From assembly GCF_014696825.1 (NCBI RefSeq), contig NZ_JACJQU010000008.1:124001-188000 (forward strand): 64,000 bases of DNA, given 5' to 3'. The DNA comes from Anabaena sphaerica FACHB-251. Lineage in GTDB: Bacteria > Cyanobacteriota > Cyanobacteriia > Cyanobacteriales > Nostocaceae. The position numbers and the translations under genes are program-made. A model generated the notes under the pieces. The model had not been told where the DNA came from. It was given only the letters and a program-made list of their open reading frames with translations, and did not search any database. This document shows positions 36,381 to 45,813 of the stretch, piece by piece; the stretch's first letter is position 1, and the number at the start of each line of letters is the position of its first letter.

Positions 36381-37160
36381 TTAACCAAAGCGTCCAGCAA
36401 CATAATCACGGGTGCGCTCATCTAATGGGTTACGAAAGATTTGACCTGTAGCCCCAAATTCTACCATCTGCCCGATGCGACTTTCATCAGTGCTAAAGAA
36501 AGCTGTAAAATCAGAAACACGGGTTGCTTGCTGCATATTGTGAGTAACAATAGCAATAGTTAACTCCGAGCGCAAGCGGTGGATGAGTTCTTCAACTTTC
36601 AGAGTAGCAATAGGATCTAAGGCTGAACAAGGTTCATCCATCAATAAAACTTTTGGTTTTACTGCCAAAGCACGAGCAATACACAGACGCTGCTGCTGTC
36701 CACCCGAAAGCCCTAAAGCGGATGTGTTGAGTTTATCTTTGACTTCATCCCAAAGTGCTGCACCTTTGAGAGCAGATTCAACAATTTCATCTAATTGAAA
36801 TTTTGGACATCTACCAGAAATTCTCACACCATAAGCAACATTTTCGTAGATACTCATGGGGAAAGGATTTGGCTTTTGAAATACCATGCCAATTTCTCGA
36901 CGCAGACGATTGATATTAACGCGGGGGGCATAAATATTTTGCCCAAAAAATTCTATAATCCCATCAACTTTTACTTTCCCTTCTAATTCACTAATGCGAT
37001 TTAAGGTTTTAATGAAGGTGGATTTTCCGCAACCACTAGGACCAATTAGTGCAGTGACTTGATTCTTATAAATATCTAATGATATGCCTTCGATAGCTTT
37101 AAAATTTCCATAGTAGAAACTGAGGTTTTTGACTTTGATGGCTGGAACTAGGTTACTCAT
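36381..37160 (-). CDS. pstB: Phosphate ABC transporter ATP-binding protein
   Basis: PstB powers high-affinity phosphate import. The 259 residues show Walker [10 protein letters not shown] near 38, the PstB-typical [18 protein letters not shown], signature [12 protein letters not shown] and Walker [16 protein letters not shown]. The C-terminus [10 protein letters not shown] is diagnostic. It follows pstA by 154 bp, a wider gap than usual that contains one dispersed GCTAACGCCACGCT-type repeat (inverted, about 37184). Confidence 0.96.
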   Translation of the reverse strand: MSNLVPAIKVKNLSFYYGNFKAIEGISLDIYKNQVTALIGPSGCGKSTFIKTLNRISELEGKVKVDGIIEFFGQNIYAPRVNINRLRREIGMVFQKPNPFPMSIYENVAYGVRISGRCPKFQLDEIVESALKGAALWDEVKDKLNTSALGLSGGQQQRLCIARALAVKPKVLLMDEPCSALDPIATLKVEELIHRLRSELTIAIVTHNMQQATRVSDFTAFFSTDESRIGQMVEFGATGQIFRNPLDERTRDYVAGRFG

Positions 37161-37314
37161 ATAGCAATCCGATTTGATTTGTGTTTGCGTAGCGTGGCGT
37201 TAGCCATATTTATTCGTTGAGGCAAGGAATAGGGAAGAAAGAGGTGACAATAAATGGCAATATTTGTCTATGGATTGGGCGAAGTTTTACAATACTTGGA
37301 TGTCGAATCAAACT

Positions 37315-38196
37315 TTACTGAAACTTAGTTTTGCGACTTAGTAAGCGAGAGAGCAGACTAAAAAACAATACTAAACTCAGCAGAATGATAGAAGTAGTCC
37401 AAACTAATTTGTTAATTTCTGGATCAGGACTGTTGTATAGGTTAAAAATTAATACAGGCAAAGATGCTGTGGGACTCATTAAACCATCTGACCAGTTTTG
37501 ACTAAATAAAGCCGTAAAAAGTAGTGGTGCTGTTTCACCTGCGGCGCGGGCGATCGCTAGAGAAACACCAGTAGTAATACCTGGAGTTGCGGCTGTAACA
37601 ACAATCCGAAACGTAGTTTGGAAGCGAGTTCCACCCAAAGCGGCTGAAGCAAGACGCTGGTGAGTAGGAATAAGTTTTAATGCTTCCTCTGTAGTTAGTA
37701 CAATTACTGGCAACATAATCACAGATAAAGCAAAACCACCAGCAAAGGCGCTAAATTGTTTAGTAATTAAAACAACTACTCCATAAGCAAACATACCAAC
37801 GACAATTGAAGGCACACCTGTGAGGATAGAGTTGAGGAAACGCACAAAATTAGTAATTTTGTTAGTTTTGCCAAATTCTGCCAAAAATATTCCCGTCATT
37901 ATCCCTACAGGAATACTCAGAAATGCACCAATACCTACCATGAGAATAGTACCAAGGATGGCATTAGCAAAGCCATTTTCAATCAACGGACGGTATAACA
38001 TTTCTGGTTTAAAGCCAGAAAGTCCTCGTGATAGTATTTCCCACAAAATTGATCCTAATGGCAAGAATGCTAACAAACTCAAGATGAATGATAAACCATT
38101 CATTGCATAGGTAAACAAACGCCTCTGAGTTGGTAGAGGATCAAGTAATTGTTCTGAAAAAGATTCATCTATTTCTGGATTTATATAGTTACTCAT
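37315..38196 (-). CDS. pstA: Phosphate ABC transporter permease PstA
   Basis: This is one of the two membrane channel subunits for phosphate. The 293 residues contain six hydrophobic segments. The cytoplasmic coupling loop reads TEEALKLIPTHQRLASAALG, followed by GGTRFQTTFRIVV, as in PstA. It is encoded 59 bp after pstC. Confidence 0.95.
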   Translation of the reverse strand: MSNYINPEIDESFSEQLLDPLPTQRRLFTYAMNGLSFILSLLAFLPLGSILWEILSRGLSGFKPEMLYRPLIENGFANAILGTILMVGIGAFLSIPVGIMTGIFLAEFGKTNKITNFVRFLNSILTGVPSIVVGMFAYGVVVLITKQFSAFAGGFALSVIMLPVIVLTTEEALKLIPTHQRLASAALGGTRFQTTFRIVVTAATPGITTGVSLAIARAAGETAPLLFTALFSQNWSDGLMSPTASLPVLIFNLYNSPDPEINKLVWTTSIILLSLVLFFSLLSRLLSRKTKFQ

Positions 38197-38255
38197 TTCA
38201 ATTTCGGATTGAGAATTTAAGATTGCTAATTATCAGTAAAAAACAAAATTTTCGG

Positions 38256-39257
38256 TTATGAATTTTTCTTGCCAACCCATTGAACTAATAGCACAGCGCC
38301 AATATTAACAGCTAGAGTTAAAACGAACAAAATTAAACCTAAATAACTTAATGAGCCAATATGCAATCCTGGTTCAGCTTCAGCAAATTCATTGGCTAAA
38401 ACAGCAGGAATTGTATAAGCTGGATCAAGTAAAGATAGGCTAATTTGAGCAGAGTTACCAATCACCATTGTCACTGCCATTGTTTCACCAAAGGCGCGGC
38501 CTAACGCTAACATGGCCGCACTCACCATTCCTGAAAATCCTGCTGGTAATAAGACGCGAAAAATTGTTTCCCAACGAGTTCCACCTAAAGCCATAGATGC
38601 GCTACGTAATTCTTTAGGAACAACCATCAATACATCACGAGAAATTGCAGCCATTGTTGGCAAAATCATGATCGAGAGAATAATTCCCGCAGTGAAAATA
38701 TTATTTCCTGCTGGGTCTTGGGTATTAAATAACGGGATAAATTTAAAAGTGCTGCCTAACCATTTCTCTAATGGTTCTATAATGGGAATAAACACAAAGA
38801 TTCCCCATAAACCGATAATCACACTGGGGATAGCAGCAATTAATTCAACTACAAAAGCAATAGCATTTCTGACTACTAATGGTAAAAAGTCTTCACTCGT
38901 TACCAAGGCTACTGATATACCTATCGGCACAGTTAAGAGAATAGCGATCGCACTACTTACTAAAGTACCATAAATATAAGGTAATGCCCCAAATAGTTGA
39001 TTACCTGTATCCCAATCTTGACTCCAGAGAAACTTTAATCCAAATTTGAAAACTGCTGGTTGAGCTTCCTTAAAAATTACCCAAGTCATGAGAAATAATA
39101 TCGCCACAGTCATGGCAGCAAACATATAAACTAGAATTGTAAATCCCTGGTCAAATCGGAAGTTGAGTCCACCAGTAACGGTCAAATTGATATTTTCATC
39201 ACTGACATTGAAGTGAGGTGATGGATTATTATCATTAGGTTCAAATGATTTATTCAT
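38256..39257 (-). CDS. pstC: Phosphate ABC transporter permease PstC
   Basis: PstC pairs with PstA to form the phosphate channel. It has 333 residues and six membrane helices after a cytosolic N-terminus of about 35 residues. The coupling loop is RDVLMVVPKELRSASMALGG, followed by TRWETIFRVLLPAG. Ninety bases separate it from pstS, including a small GTGGG...CCCAC hairpin at 39300-39314 that could lower expression relative to pstS. Confidence 0.95.
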   Translation of the reverse strand: MNKSFEPNDNNPSPHFNVSDENINLTVTGGLNFRFDQGFTILVYMFAAMTVAILFLMTWVIFKEAQPAVFKFGLKFLWSQDWDTGNQLFGALPYIYGTLVSSAIAILLTVPIGISVALVTSEDFLPLVVRNAIAFVVELIAAIPSVIIGLWGIFVFIPIIEPLEKWLGSTFKFIPLFNTQDPAGNNIFTAGIILSIMILPTMAAISRDVLMVVPKELRSASMALGGTRWETIFRVLLPAGFSGMVSAAMLALGRAFGETMAVTMVIGNSAQISLSLLDPAYTIPAVLANEFAEAEPGLHIGSLSYLGLILFVLTLAVNIGAVLLVQWVGKKNS

Positions 39258-39347
39258 ATTTATTTAATGAAAACAAGCAGACTATTTTTTTAAAATAGAG
39301 TGGGTCATCCCCACCCTACTCAAATAAATTTCAGAAAATGTGAAAAA

Positions 39348-40388
39348 TTATTTGACAGTGCTGTTCACTGTCTGTAAAACACGATTGACAACATCACTAG
39401 GAATTTTGGTGTAATTGAGGTCATCATTATATTGTTGACCATCTTTGAGTACCCAATTAATCCATTGTTTCACCGCGTTAGCTTTGGATGGATTAGCATA
39501 CTGTTTATAAACCATCATCCAAGTCAGTCCAACAATAGGATAACCCTGTCCTGGATCTCCGACAAATACACGATAGTTATCTGGAAAAGTTACAGTTGAT
39601 AAAGCTGCGTTTGCAGATGCTAAAGAAGGAGCGACAAATTCTCCCTTTTTATTTTGTAATTCTGCTGATTTTAGTTTGTTTTTAGTAGCGTAGTCATATT
39701 CAACATAACCGATAGAACCAGGAGTGCGAGCGACTAAAGCAGCTACACCAGGATTACCTTTACCTTTGAGGACGTTTTTTAAACTCCAATTAGGAGCAGT
39801 ATTAGCGCCAATTCTACCTTTGAAATAACCACTGATAGCACTCAAGTGATTGGTAAAAATGAAAGTTGTACCACTACCATCAGCACGAACTACAAATTTA
39901 ATTGGTTGATTTGGTAAGTTTACACCTGGATTATCCGCTTTAATTTGTGCATCATTCCAGTTTGTGATTTGTCCAGAAAAAATTGCTGGTAGAGTTTTGC
40001 GAGACAATCTAAGTTTGCTAACGCCTGGTAAATTGTAAACTACAGAAACAGCACCACCAGCGGTAGGTACTAATATGACTCCATTTTTAACTTTAGCTAT
40101 TTCATCATCTTTCATGGCTGCATCACTACCACCAAAATCCACAGTTCCAGCGATAGTTTGACGAATACCACCACCACTACCGATCGCTTGGTAGTTAACT
40201 TTTAAGTCGGGATATTTTTTCTTAACTTCACGCGCATAACGTTCATAAAGGGGAGCCGGAAAAGTTGCTCCTGCACCGTTGATAGTTTCAGCTTTTGTGG
40301 TTGCTGTCAAAACAGGGCTAAATGCTACAGCCGCAGTTACGACCGAAGTAGTAACTACACGCTTCAAAATGGTTGTTGAAAAAGTCAT
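39348..40388 (-). CDS. pstS: Phosphate-binding periplasmic protein
   Basis: PstS captures phosphate in the periplasm. A Sec signal covers about residues 1-33 (SVVTAAVAFSPVLTATTKA). The mature protein begins ETINGAGATFPAPLYERYA, as PstS proteins do, and includes VNYQAIGSGGGIRQ and VVRADGSGTTFIFTNHLSAI, the phosphate-binding loops. At 346 residues it is full length. It heads a pstS-C-A-B operon with a candidate Pho box upstream. Confidence 0.96.
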   Translation of the reverse strand: MTFSTTILKRVVTTSVVTAAVAFSPVLTATTKAETINGAGATFPAPLYERYAREVKKKYPDLKVNYQAIGSGGGIRQTIAGTVDFGGSDAAMKDDEIAKVKNGVILVPTAGGAVSVVYNLPGVSKLRLSRKTLPAIFSGQITNWNDAQIKADNPGVNLPNQPIKFVVRADGSGTTFIFTNHLSAISGYFKGRIGANTAPNWSLKNVLKGKGNPGVAALVARTPGSIGYVEYDYATKNKLKSAELQNKKGEFVAPSLASANAALSTVTFPDNYRVFVGDPGQGYPIVGLTWMMVYKQYANPSKANAVKQWINWVLKDGQQYNDDLNYTKIPSDVVNRVLQTVNSTVK

Positions 40389-40455
40389 ACTACCTCGTGT
40401 TTAAGGAATATTTTCCTGACGGAATTACTGCCTTAAATAAGGTTGATACTTAGTG

Positions 40456-40497
40456 ATTAACTGAAAATTAATACAAGTTAAAGAATAAGTTAAACTA
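40456..40497 (-). promoter_or_regulatory. Candidate Pho box upstream of pstS
   Basis: On the pstS strand the sequence shows repeated TTTAACTT, CTTTAACTT, ATTAATTT and GTTAATC units with spacing close to 11 bp, 70-110 bp before the pstS start. The cyanobacterial PhoB/SphR box is a series of 8-bp CTTAACCT-like direct repeats with 3-bp gaps, so this fits in place and pattern though the matches are imperfect. Confidence 0.5.
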
Positions 40498-41066
40498 TGT
40501 TTAAATTTATGCCTTAAGGAATAGTGATTTTATTTATTGGTTGATGTTAATAGCGCAGAGTTAAGGAATTTCATGATTAGCGATCGCGTAAAATGCACTT
40601 ACTTGAACAAGGCGATCGCCAAAATTTGAATGTCTAAATAGTAATTTAATATGAGCTTATATACAAATATAACGCAAATAGACTAGTTATGGGGAGAAAG
40701 TGAGGTATAAATAATCCCAGCAGGGTCATATTAGCAGACTGCCTGCTAGGAATGTAGTGTATAATATCGCCATGTTTGAGCGGATTAGCGTTTATTTTAA
40801 ATAATGCCTATCCCTACTTACAATAACTATTTATAGGATAAAAATTGGTTAAGAACAATCATATAATAGGTTAAAATGCTGTTAAAGCTCTTTTCCCGAT
40901 CCTTTCCCCAAACTTGCAAAATTACCAGGTTGAAAATATAAATCCCGGTTTGTGGTTCGTTGATTCTTATATTTTAGTAATCTAAATTAATGGTAAAGTT
41001 TCAAGGCTTCCCGACGGAGGCATTGATTACGGCCAAAACAATCTGGATATTCAAACATTTAAAGGT
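40498..41066. other. Intergenic region between divergent pstS and lysC
   Basis: There is no gene here. It holds two HIP1 sites (GCGATCGC at about 40580 and GGCGATCGCC at 40611-40620) and a short palindromic stretch, CAGCAGG...CCTGCTAGG (about 40718-40751). The AT-rich leader of lysC contains a TTAAAATGCTGTTAAAG tract. A GGAGG at about 41015 is too far from the ATG to be its ribosome-binding site. I see no known riboswitch. Confidence 0.45.
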
Positions 41067-42866
41067 ATGGCGCTCATAGTTCAGAAATACGGTGGTACAT
41101 CTGTTGGTTCAGTGGAACGGATTCAATCGGTTGCACAGCGAGTTTACAAAACTGTACAAGCCGGAAATTCCGTTGTAGTAGTAGTTTCCGCGATGGGGAA
41201 AACCACCGATGGACTGGTTAAACTAGCTAATGAAATCTCTAAAAGTCCTAACCGTCGGGAAATGGATATGCTGCTTTCCACAGGGGAGCAAGTCACCATT
41301 GCTTTACTGAGTATGGCATTGCAGGAAATCGGACAAGCCGCCATTTCTATGACTGGCGCTCAAGTAGGAATTGTTACCGAAGCTGAACACACCCGCGCTC
41401 GGATTTTGCATATTGAAACTGAGCGTTTGATGGGGCAGATTAACGCAGGTAAAGTGGTTGTGGTCGCTGGTTTTCAAGGTATTTCTAGCACCAGAGGCAT
41501 GGAAATTACCACTTTGGGACGCGGTGGTTCTGACACTTCCGCAGTGGCTTTAGCCGCAGCTTTGGGGGCAAATTTCTGTGAAATTTATACAGATGTGCCA
41601 GGGATTTTAACTACAGATCCGCGCCTTGTACCTGAAGCCCAGTTAATGACAGAAATCACCTGTGATGAAATGCTGGAATTAGCCAGTTTAGGTGCGAAAG
41701 TATTACATCCCCGTGCGGTGGAAATTGCCAGAAATTATGGTGTTCCTTTGGTGGTACGCTCAAGTTGGACGGATCAGCCTGGTACTTGGGTAACAACTTC
41801 TAGAACTCAAGAAAGATCGCTCGTTAATTTAGAATTAGCTCGTCCTGTTGATGCGGTAGAATTTGACATAGACCAGACCAAGATATCTTTATTGCGTGTA
41901 CCAGATAAACCAGGGGTAGCAGCGCGGTTGTTTGGGGAGATTTCCCGGCAAAATGTCGATGTGGATTTGATTATTCAGTCAATTCATGAAGGTAATACTA
42001 ATGATATTGCTTTTACGGTAAATACACTAATATTAAAACGAGCCGAAGCTGTTGCGTCCGCTATAGCTCCAGCTTTGAGAAATCAACCCAACTCAGATGA
42101 AGCTGAGGTGTTAGTAGAAACTAATACAGCAAAAGTGAGTATTGCGGGTGCGGGAATGATTGGCCGTCCTGGTGTGGCTGCTAAAATGTTTAGCACTTTA
42201 GCAGAGGCTAAAGTCAATATTCAAATGATTTCTACTAGTGAAGTCAAGGTGAGTTGTTTGGTAGATGCTGCTGATTGCGATCGCGCTATAGTTGCCCTAT
42301 GTAATGCTTTTGAAATTACTGCTTCCCCTGCTGCGCTGCCATCTCCTGCTCCCGAATCTCCCGCAGTGCGTGGTGTCGCTTTAGACATGAATCAAGCTCG
42401 TTTGGCAATTCGTCAAGTTCCAGATAAACCAGGGATGGCAGCAAAATTGTTTGGATTGTTGGCAGAATATAACATCAGCGTAGACATGATTATTCAATCT
42501 CAACGCTGTCGGGTGGTTGATGGTGTAGCGCGTCGAGATATTGCTTTTACTGTAGCGAGAATGGATGCAGAAAACGCCCAACAAAAATTAACCCAAGTGG
42601 CGGATGAGTTAGGATGGGGTGAGGTAGTTTTGGATAGTGCGATCGCTAAAGTGAGTATAGTTGGTTCTGGCATGGTGGGACAACCAGGTATTGCAGCGAA
42701 AATGTTTACAGCTTTAGCCGCAAATAAAATTAACATCCAAATGATTGCAACTTCAGAAATTAAAATTAGCTGTGTTGTTGCACAAGATGAAGGTGTAAAA
42801 GCTTTGCAAGTTATTCATGCGGCTTTTGGTTTAGCTGGGAGTGAAAAATTTGTAGTCCCTGCATAA
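41067..42866 (+). CDS. lysC: Aspartate kinase
   Basis: This enzyme phosphorylates aspartate in the first step toward lysine, threonine and methionine. The 599 residues are longer than the 400-450 of many bacteria because four ACT domains follow the kinase, the cyanobacterial architecture. The kinase part opens with KYGGTSVGS and includes TTLGRGGSDTSAVALAAALG. The ACT units appear as two tandem pairs, about 268-420 and 440-595, each with a VPDKPG-VAA/MAA motif. The pairs are presumably allosteric lysine/threonine sites. A hairpin terminator follows. Confidence 0.96.
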   Translation: MALIVQKYGGTSVGSVERIQSVAQRVYKTVQAGNSVVVVVSAMGKTTDGLVKLANEISKSPNRREMDMLLSTGEQVTIALLSMALQEIGQAAISMTGAQVGIVTEAEHTRARILHIETERLMGQINAGKVVVVAGFQGISSTRGMEITTLGRGGSDTSAVALAAALGANFCEIYTDVPGILTTDPRLVPEAQLMTEITCDEMLELASLGAKVLHPRAVEIARNYGVPLVVRSSWTDQPGTWVTTSRTQERSLVNLELARPVDAVEFDIDQTKISLLRVPDKPGVAARLFGEISRQNVDVDLIIQSIHEGNTNDIAFTVNTLILKRAEAVASAIAPALRNQPNSDEAEVLVETNTAKVSIAGAGMIGRPGVAAKMFSTLAEAKVNIQMISTSEVKVSCLVDAADCDRAIVALCNAFEITASPAALPSPAPESPAVRGVALDMNQARLAIRQVPDKPGMAAKLFGLLAEYNISVDMIIQSQRCRVVDGVARRDIAFTVARMDAENAQQKLTQVADELGWGEVVLDSAIAKVSIVGSGMVGQPGIAAKMFTALAANKINIQMIATSEIKISCVVAQDEGVKALQVIHAAFGLAGSEKFVVPA

Positions 42867-42891
42867 GATTGGGTTATTTAACAATAAAAAA

Positions 42892-42930
42892 AGATCCCCG
42901 CTTTATTTAATAAAGCGGGGATCTGATAGT
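42892..42930 (+). terminator. Terminator hairpin after lysC (related to the hairpin repeat family)
   Basis: AGATCCCCGCTTTATT pairs with AATAAAGCGGGGATCT (42892-42924) as a long near-perfect stem, 25 bp after the lysC stop codon. Its outer AGATCCCCG/CGGGGATCT arms match the dispersed hairpin family, but the inner half differs, as if the central part had been replaced. Confidence 0.65.
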
Positions 42931-42960
42931 TGTATAGTTACTGTTTGCAATTAATTTTCT

Positions 42961-43182
42961 AATACCAAATTAATATGAAGCTGCATAGAAAAAATTCAAT
43001 AATAATTGACCGCAGATAAACACAGATAAAAATGGATCAATCAATAGACCTCTCCGGAAATATGGTAGAGACGTTCCGCCGGAACGTCTCTACAAGGGTT
43101 TCAAACCACGCACATTTAATTACCACCAGATGTCTAATGAATTTCAGGATTCTGTGCAGCCTCACATAAAATTGGAATAAGT
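42961..43182. repeat. Dispersed inverted-repeat element interrupted by a second MITE
   Basis: The left end, ATACCAAATTAATATGAAGC, and right end, GCCTCACATAAAATTGGAAT, are imperfect inverted repeats. The interior has the AATTGACCGCAGATAAACAC core. An uninterrupted relative lies at 45619-45755 (inverted), and another fragment at about 4970-5035. In this copy a 92-bp MITE (43045-43136) splits the element. A further copy of the terminal sequence lies at about 43371-43399. Confidence 0.6.
43045..43136. mobile_element. MITE, copy 1, nested inside another repeat
   Basis: This 92-bp element is bounded by TAGACCTCTCCGGAAAT and the complement of TAGACATCTGGTGGTAAT. Its internal palindrome is AGAGACGTTCCGCCGGAACG with a TCTCT tail. 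A near-identical copy in the opposite orientation lies at 56628-56718. TA at both ends fits an IS630/mariner-type transposase acting in trans. It is non-coding. Confidence 0.8.
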
Positions 43183-43466
43183 CTATAGACATATATATTT
43201 AATATGCCTTTGGATGGAAGATATTAATCCTAAAAATATGTAACCTAGATGAAGGAAATCGGTTTGATTTCTAAAACTTATACTATTTATTTATGAAATG
43301 AAGATGCGCTTTATTCCTGGATGTAGAGAATTTATCTAACTTCTCTACATAATTTATTTGGCACAACCTCACATAAAATTGGAATAAAAACTAAATTTTT
43401 AGAATTTAATTCTTTGGATTTTTAAGGTTGAAAAAATAAAAATATAGATTATCACAGTCATCAATC
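43183..43466. other. Intergenic region upstream of the first SDR gene
   Basis: There is no gene here. It holds a 29-bp copy of the CCTCACATAAAATTGGAATA repeat end (about 43371-43399), which also occurs at 43157-43182. The remainder is AT-rich with no clear promoter hexamers. Confidence 0.4.
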
Positions 43467-44276
43467 ATGAATGGATTAAAAGGCAAAAATACCCTCATCA
43501 CCGGCGCAAGTTCAGGTATCGGACAAGCGATTGCTGTTCGTCTAGCACAAGAAGGTTGTAACATTGCCATTAATTACCGCAAAAGTCCTGCCGGTGCGGA
43601 AGATACAGAAGAAATGGCTTTGCAAAAAGCTTGTGCAGATATCGAAAATTGCGGTGTTAAATCGCTGCTAGTCCAGGGTGATGTTTCTCAGGAAGAAGAT
43701 ATTACCCAGATGGTTAATACTGTGATTGAAAAATTTGGCAGTCTTGATATTTTGATTAATAATGCCGGTATTCAAATTGAATCTCCATCCCACGAAGTCA
43801 AAACGGAAGACTTTGACCGTGTGATTGGGGTAAATTTGCGGGGTGCTTATTTATGTGCGCGGGAAACAATCAAACATCTGCTAAATCAGAATCGTTCCGG
43901 GGTGATTATCAATATTTCTAGTGTTCACGAAATTATTCCGCGACCAATGTATGTCAGCTATTCCATCAGCAAAGGTGGCATGGAAAACATGACTAAAACT
44001 CTAGCTTTGGAATATGCCCATAGAGGTATTCGTGTTAATGCTGTAGCACCGGGAGCGACGATTACACCTATTAATGAAGCTTGGACTGAGGACTTAGAAA
44101 AGAAGGCTGTTGTTGAAAGTCATATTCCTATGGGTCGTGCTGGTACTTCTGAGGAAATAGGGGCAGCAATAGCTTTTTTAGCTTCTGATGAAGCTGCATA
44201 TATTACTGGACAAACTCTGTTTGTAGATGGTGGTTTGACGCTGTACGCAGATTTTCGGGAAGCATGGTCAGCTTGA
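43467..44276 (+). CDS. Short-chain dehydrogenase, glucose 1-dehydrogenase type
   Basis: This 269-residue NAD(P)-dependent oxidoreductase has the Rossmann motif TGASSGIG at 12-19. The NNAG motif is in ILINNAGIQ, the catalytic Ser in NISSVHEI and the Tyr/Lys in YVSYSISKGG. The C-terminus, ITGQTLFVDGGLTLY, and overall length match bacterial glucose 1-dehydrogenases. Substrate assignment within the SDR family is uncertain. Its stop codon overlaps the 8-bp target duplication of a MITE. Confidence 0.88.
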   Translation: MNGLKGKNTLITGASSGIGQAIAVRLAQEGCNIAINYRKSPAGAEDTEEMALQKACADIENCGVKSLLVQGDVSQEEDITQMVNTVIEKFGSLDILINNAGIQIESPSHEVKTEDFDRVIGVNLRGAYLCARETIKHLLNQNRSGVIINISSVHEIIPRPMYVSYSISKGGMENMTKTLALEYAHRGIRVNAVAPGATITPINEAWTEDLEKKAVVESHIPMGRAGTSEEIGAAIAFLASDEAAYITGQTLFVDGGLTLYADFREAWSA

Positions 44277-44282
44277 AAAATA

Positions 44283-44405
44283 GGCGTTGCTGATTAAGAG
44301 TATGATTTTGTTTCACGCAGAGGCGCTCCAGTCACAGAGAGTAAGAAGTAAGAGTTTGAAATCACTGATTGATTTTTAAATTTCATACCCTAATTCAGCA
44401 ACGCC
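44283..44405. mobile_element. MITE with 8-bp target site duplication
   Basis: GGCGTTGCTGATTAAGAGTA at the left and the complement of GGCGTTGCTGAATTAGGGTA at the right are terminal inverted repeats of about 22 bp. The element is 123 bp, non-coding, and flanked on both sides by GAAAAATA (44275-44282 and 44406-44413), a perfect 8-bp target duplication. The insertion point is immediately after the SDR stop codon. Confidence 0.88.
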
Positions 44406-44479
44406 GAAAAATAATATCAAGTTGGGCTAATTTCAGGTGAATGAACTACATTAAACTCACGAAAGTTACTATTTTTTAT

Positions 44480-44833
44480 TCATGCAATTGTAGCTACAAT
44501 TCTTAAAAGAATTGAGTTGATAATTGATAGAGTAATTGAACCTAGCACAGCACTCCAAAAGCCATAACGTAACCTAAACCCTGGTACTATTGCAGCTGCT
44601 ATAGCAAAGATGATGGCATTCAGAATGAAAAAGAATAAGCCGATAGTGAGAATAATGAATGGTAAGGTAAAGAAAGTAAGAATTGGCAGCAAAATAGCAT
44701 TCAAAATTCCAAAAACTATGGCAGAAATTGCCGCTTTACCAAAATCATCTATTTCGATGCCTAAAAAGGGCAGTTTAGAAATAATCAAAAAGCTAACAGC
44801 AGTAACTAGCCAGGTAAGAATAAGTCCTATCAT
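44480..44833 (-). CDS. Phage holin family 4 / YvlD-like membrane protein
   Basis: The 117-residue protein consists of four hydrophobic segments: ILTWLVTAVSFLIISKLPFL, then AAISAIVFGILNAILLPILT, FFTLPFIILTIGLFFFILNA, and a C-terminal pair around AVLGSITLSIINSIL. The G-I-E-I-D-D-F-G-K-A loop and F-x-L-P-F-I-I-L-T-I-G motif are typical of the YvlD family. It has no established function despite the holin name. Confidence 0.82.
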   Translation of the reverse strand: MIGLILTWLVTAVSFLIISKLPFLGIEIDDFGKAAISAIVFGILNAILLPILTFFTLPFIILTIGLFFFILNAIIFAIAAAIVPGFRLRYGFWSAVLGSITLSIINSILLRIVATIA

Positions 44834-44965
44834 AATAATGCCTCTGTTTTTTTATCATGATCAACTATCTGATGAAAAATTTCATCTATATTAAGGTAAG
44901 GATTCAGGAATCAGGAGTTAGAATATTTGTTTACAATTTAGCACACTCAGCATTAGTAAATGGAA

Positions 44966-45565
44966 CTAACTATGAATTCTCGGTTCTGGGTGTAAAGTTG
45001 CTAATATTTCACTTTCCACAATTGCTAATTCATCGAGTCGCTGCATAACCTTTGCTCGGTCAAAATAGGTATCTGCTAAAACCCAATATGTGCCAAAATG
45101 TCGCGCTTCTGATGACATTAAACCACGATAAAATTTAGCTAATTCTGGTTCTGGACAGTTTGCTGCTAATAGTCCTAAACGTTCGTGACTACGGGCTTCA
45201 ATTAAACCAGTTACGAGTAAATTATCTAGAAATTGCTCTGGTTCTTTTTTTCTGACTTGTGCTTTTAAACTTGAACCGTAAGGAGGTGCTGATAGTGCTG
45301 CGAGGGGAATATTACGACGTTCTAACCATTGGTTAACGAGTTCAAAATGTTCTAGTTCCTCACGAGCGATCGCTGTTAACTCCCTTACCATTTTAGTATT
45401 AGAAGGGTAACGAAACATAAAATTTAAGGCTACACCTGCGGCTTTGCGTTCACAGTGGGAATGGTCAAGTAAAATAATATCTAAATTTGCGATTGCTTGT
45501 TCTATCCAAGCATCACTGGTAGGTTGTTTGAGAGCGTTGATAGTCGGTAAAGGTGAACTTAGCAC
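44966..45565 (-). CDS. miaE: tRNA-(ms2io6A) hydroxylase-like diiron protein
   Basis: MiaE hydroxylates 2-methylthio-N6-isopentenyl adenosine at position 37 of tRNAs. The 199 residues form a ferritin-like four-helix bundle with diiron ligands in REELEHFELV (ExxH), SHERLGLLA and MSSEARHFGTY (ExxH), plus DHSHCERKAAG near the N-terminus. Length and motif order match MiaE. Confidence 0.92.
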   Translation of the reverse strand: MLSSPLPTINALKQPTSDAWIEQAIANLDIILLDHSHCERKAAGVALNFMFRYPSNTKMVRELTAIAREELEHFELVNQWLERRNIPLAALSAPPYGSSLKAQVRKKEPEQFLDNLLVTGLIEARSHERLGLLAANCPEPELAKFYRGLMSSEARHFGTYWVLADTYFDRAKVMQRLDELAIVESEILATLHPEPRIHS

Positions 45566-45570
45566 AATTA

Positions 45571-45602
45571 GTAATTGGTAATTGGTAATTGGTAATTGGT
45601 AA
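45571..45602. repeat. Heptamer tandem repeat (TAATTGG)n
   Basis: Four complete copies plus a partial copy of TAATTGG lie just upstream of the miaE start codon. This is another heptanucleotide tandem repeat, of the same class as 35701-35728. Confidence 0.8.
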
Positions 45603-45618
45603 GAAATTAGTACCTATT

Positions 45619-45755
45619 ATACCAATTTTATCTGAGGCTGTACAAAATTATCAAATCAATTGATTTATCCGTCTTTATCTGTGTTAATCTGCGTTTATCT
45701 GCGTTCAATTATTATTGATATTTGACTCTATACAACCTCAATGTAAATTGATATC
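45619..45755. repeat. Dispersed inverted-repeat element, uninterrupted copy
   Basis: The ends ATACCAATTTTATCTGAGGC and (complement) ATATCAATTTACATTGAGGT are imperfect inverted repeats of about 24 bp. The interior includes ATCCGTCTTTATCTGTGTTA and a GCAGATAAACGCAGAT-type duplication. It is the intact relative of the element split by a MITE at 42961-43182. It is non-coding. Confidence 0.6.
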
Positions 45756-45813
45756 AGGTAATTTTCCACTCTATATTTTAGATTAATTTCTTTACCAATT
45801 ACCCATTACTAAA

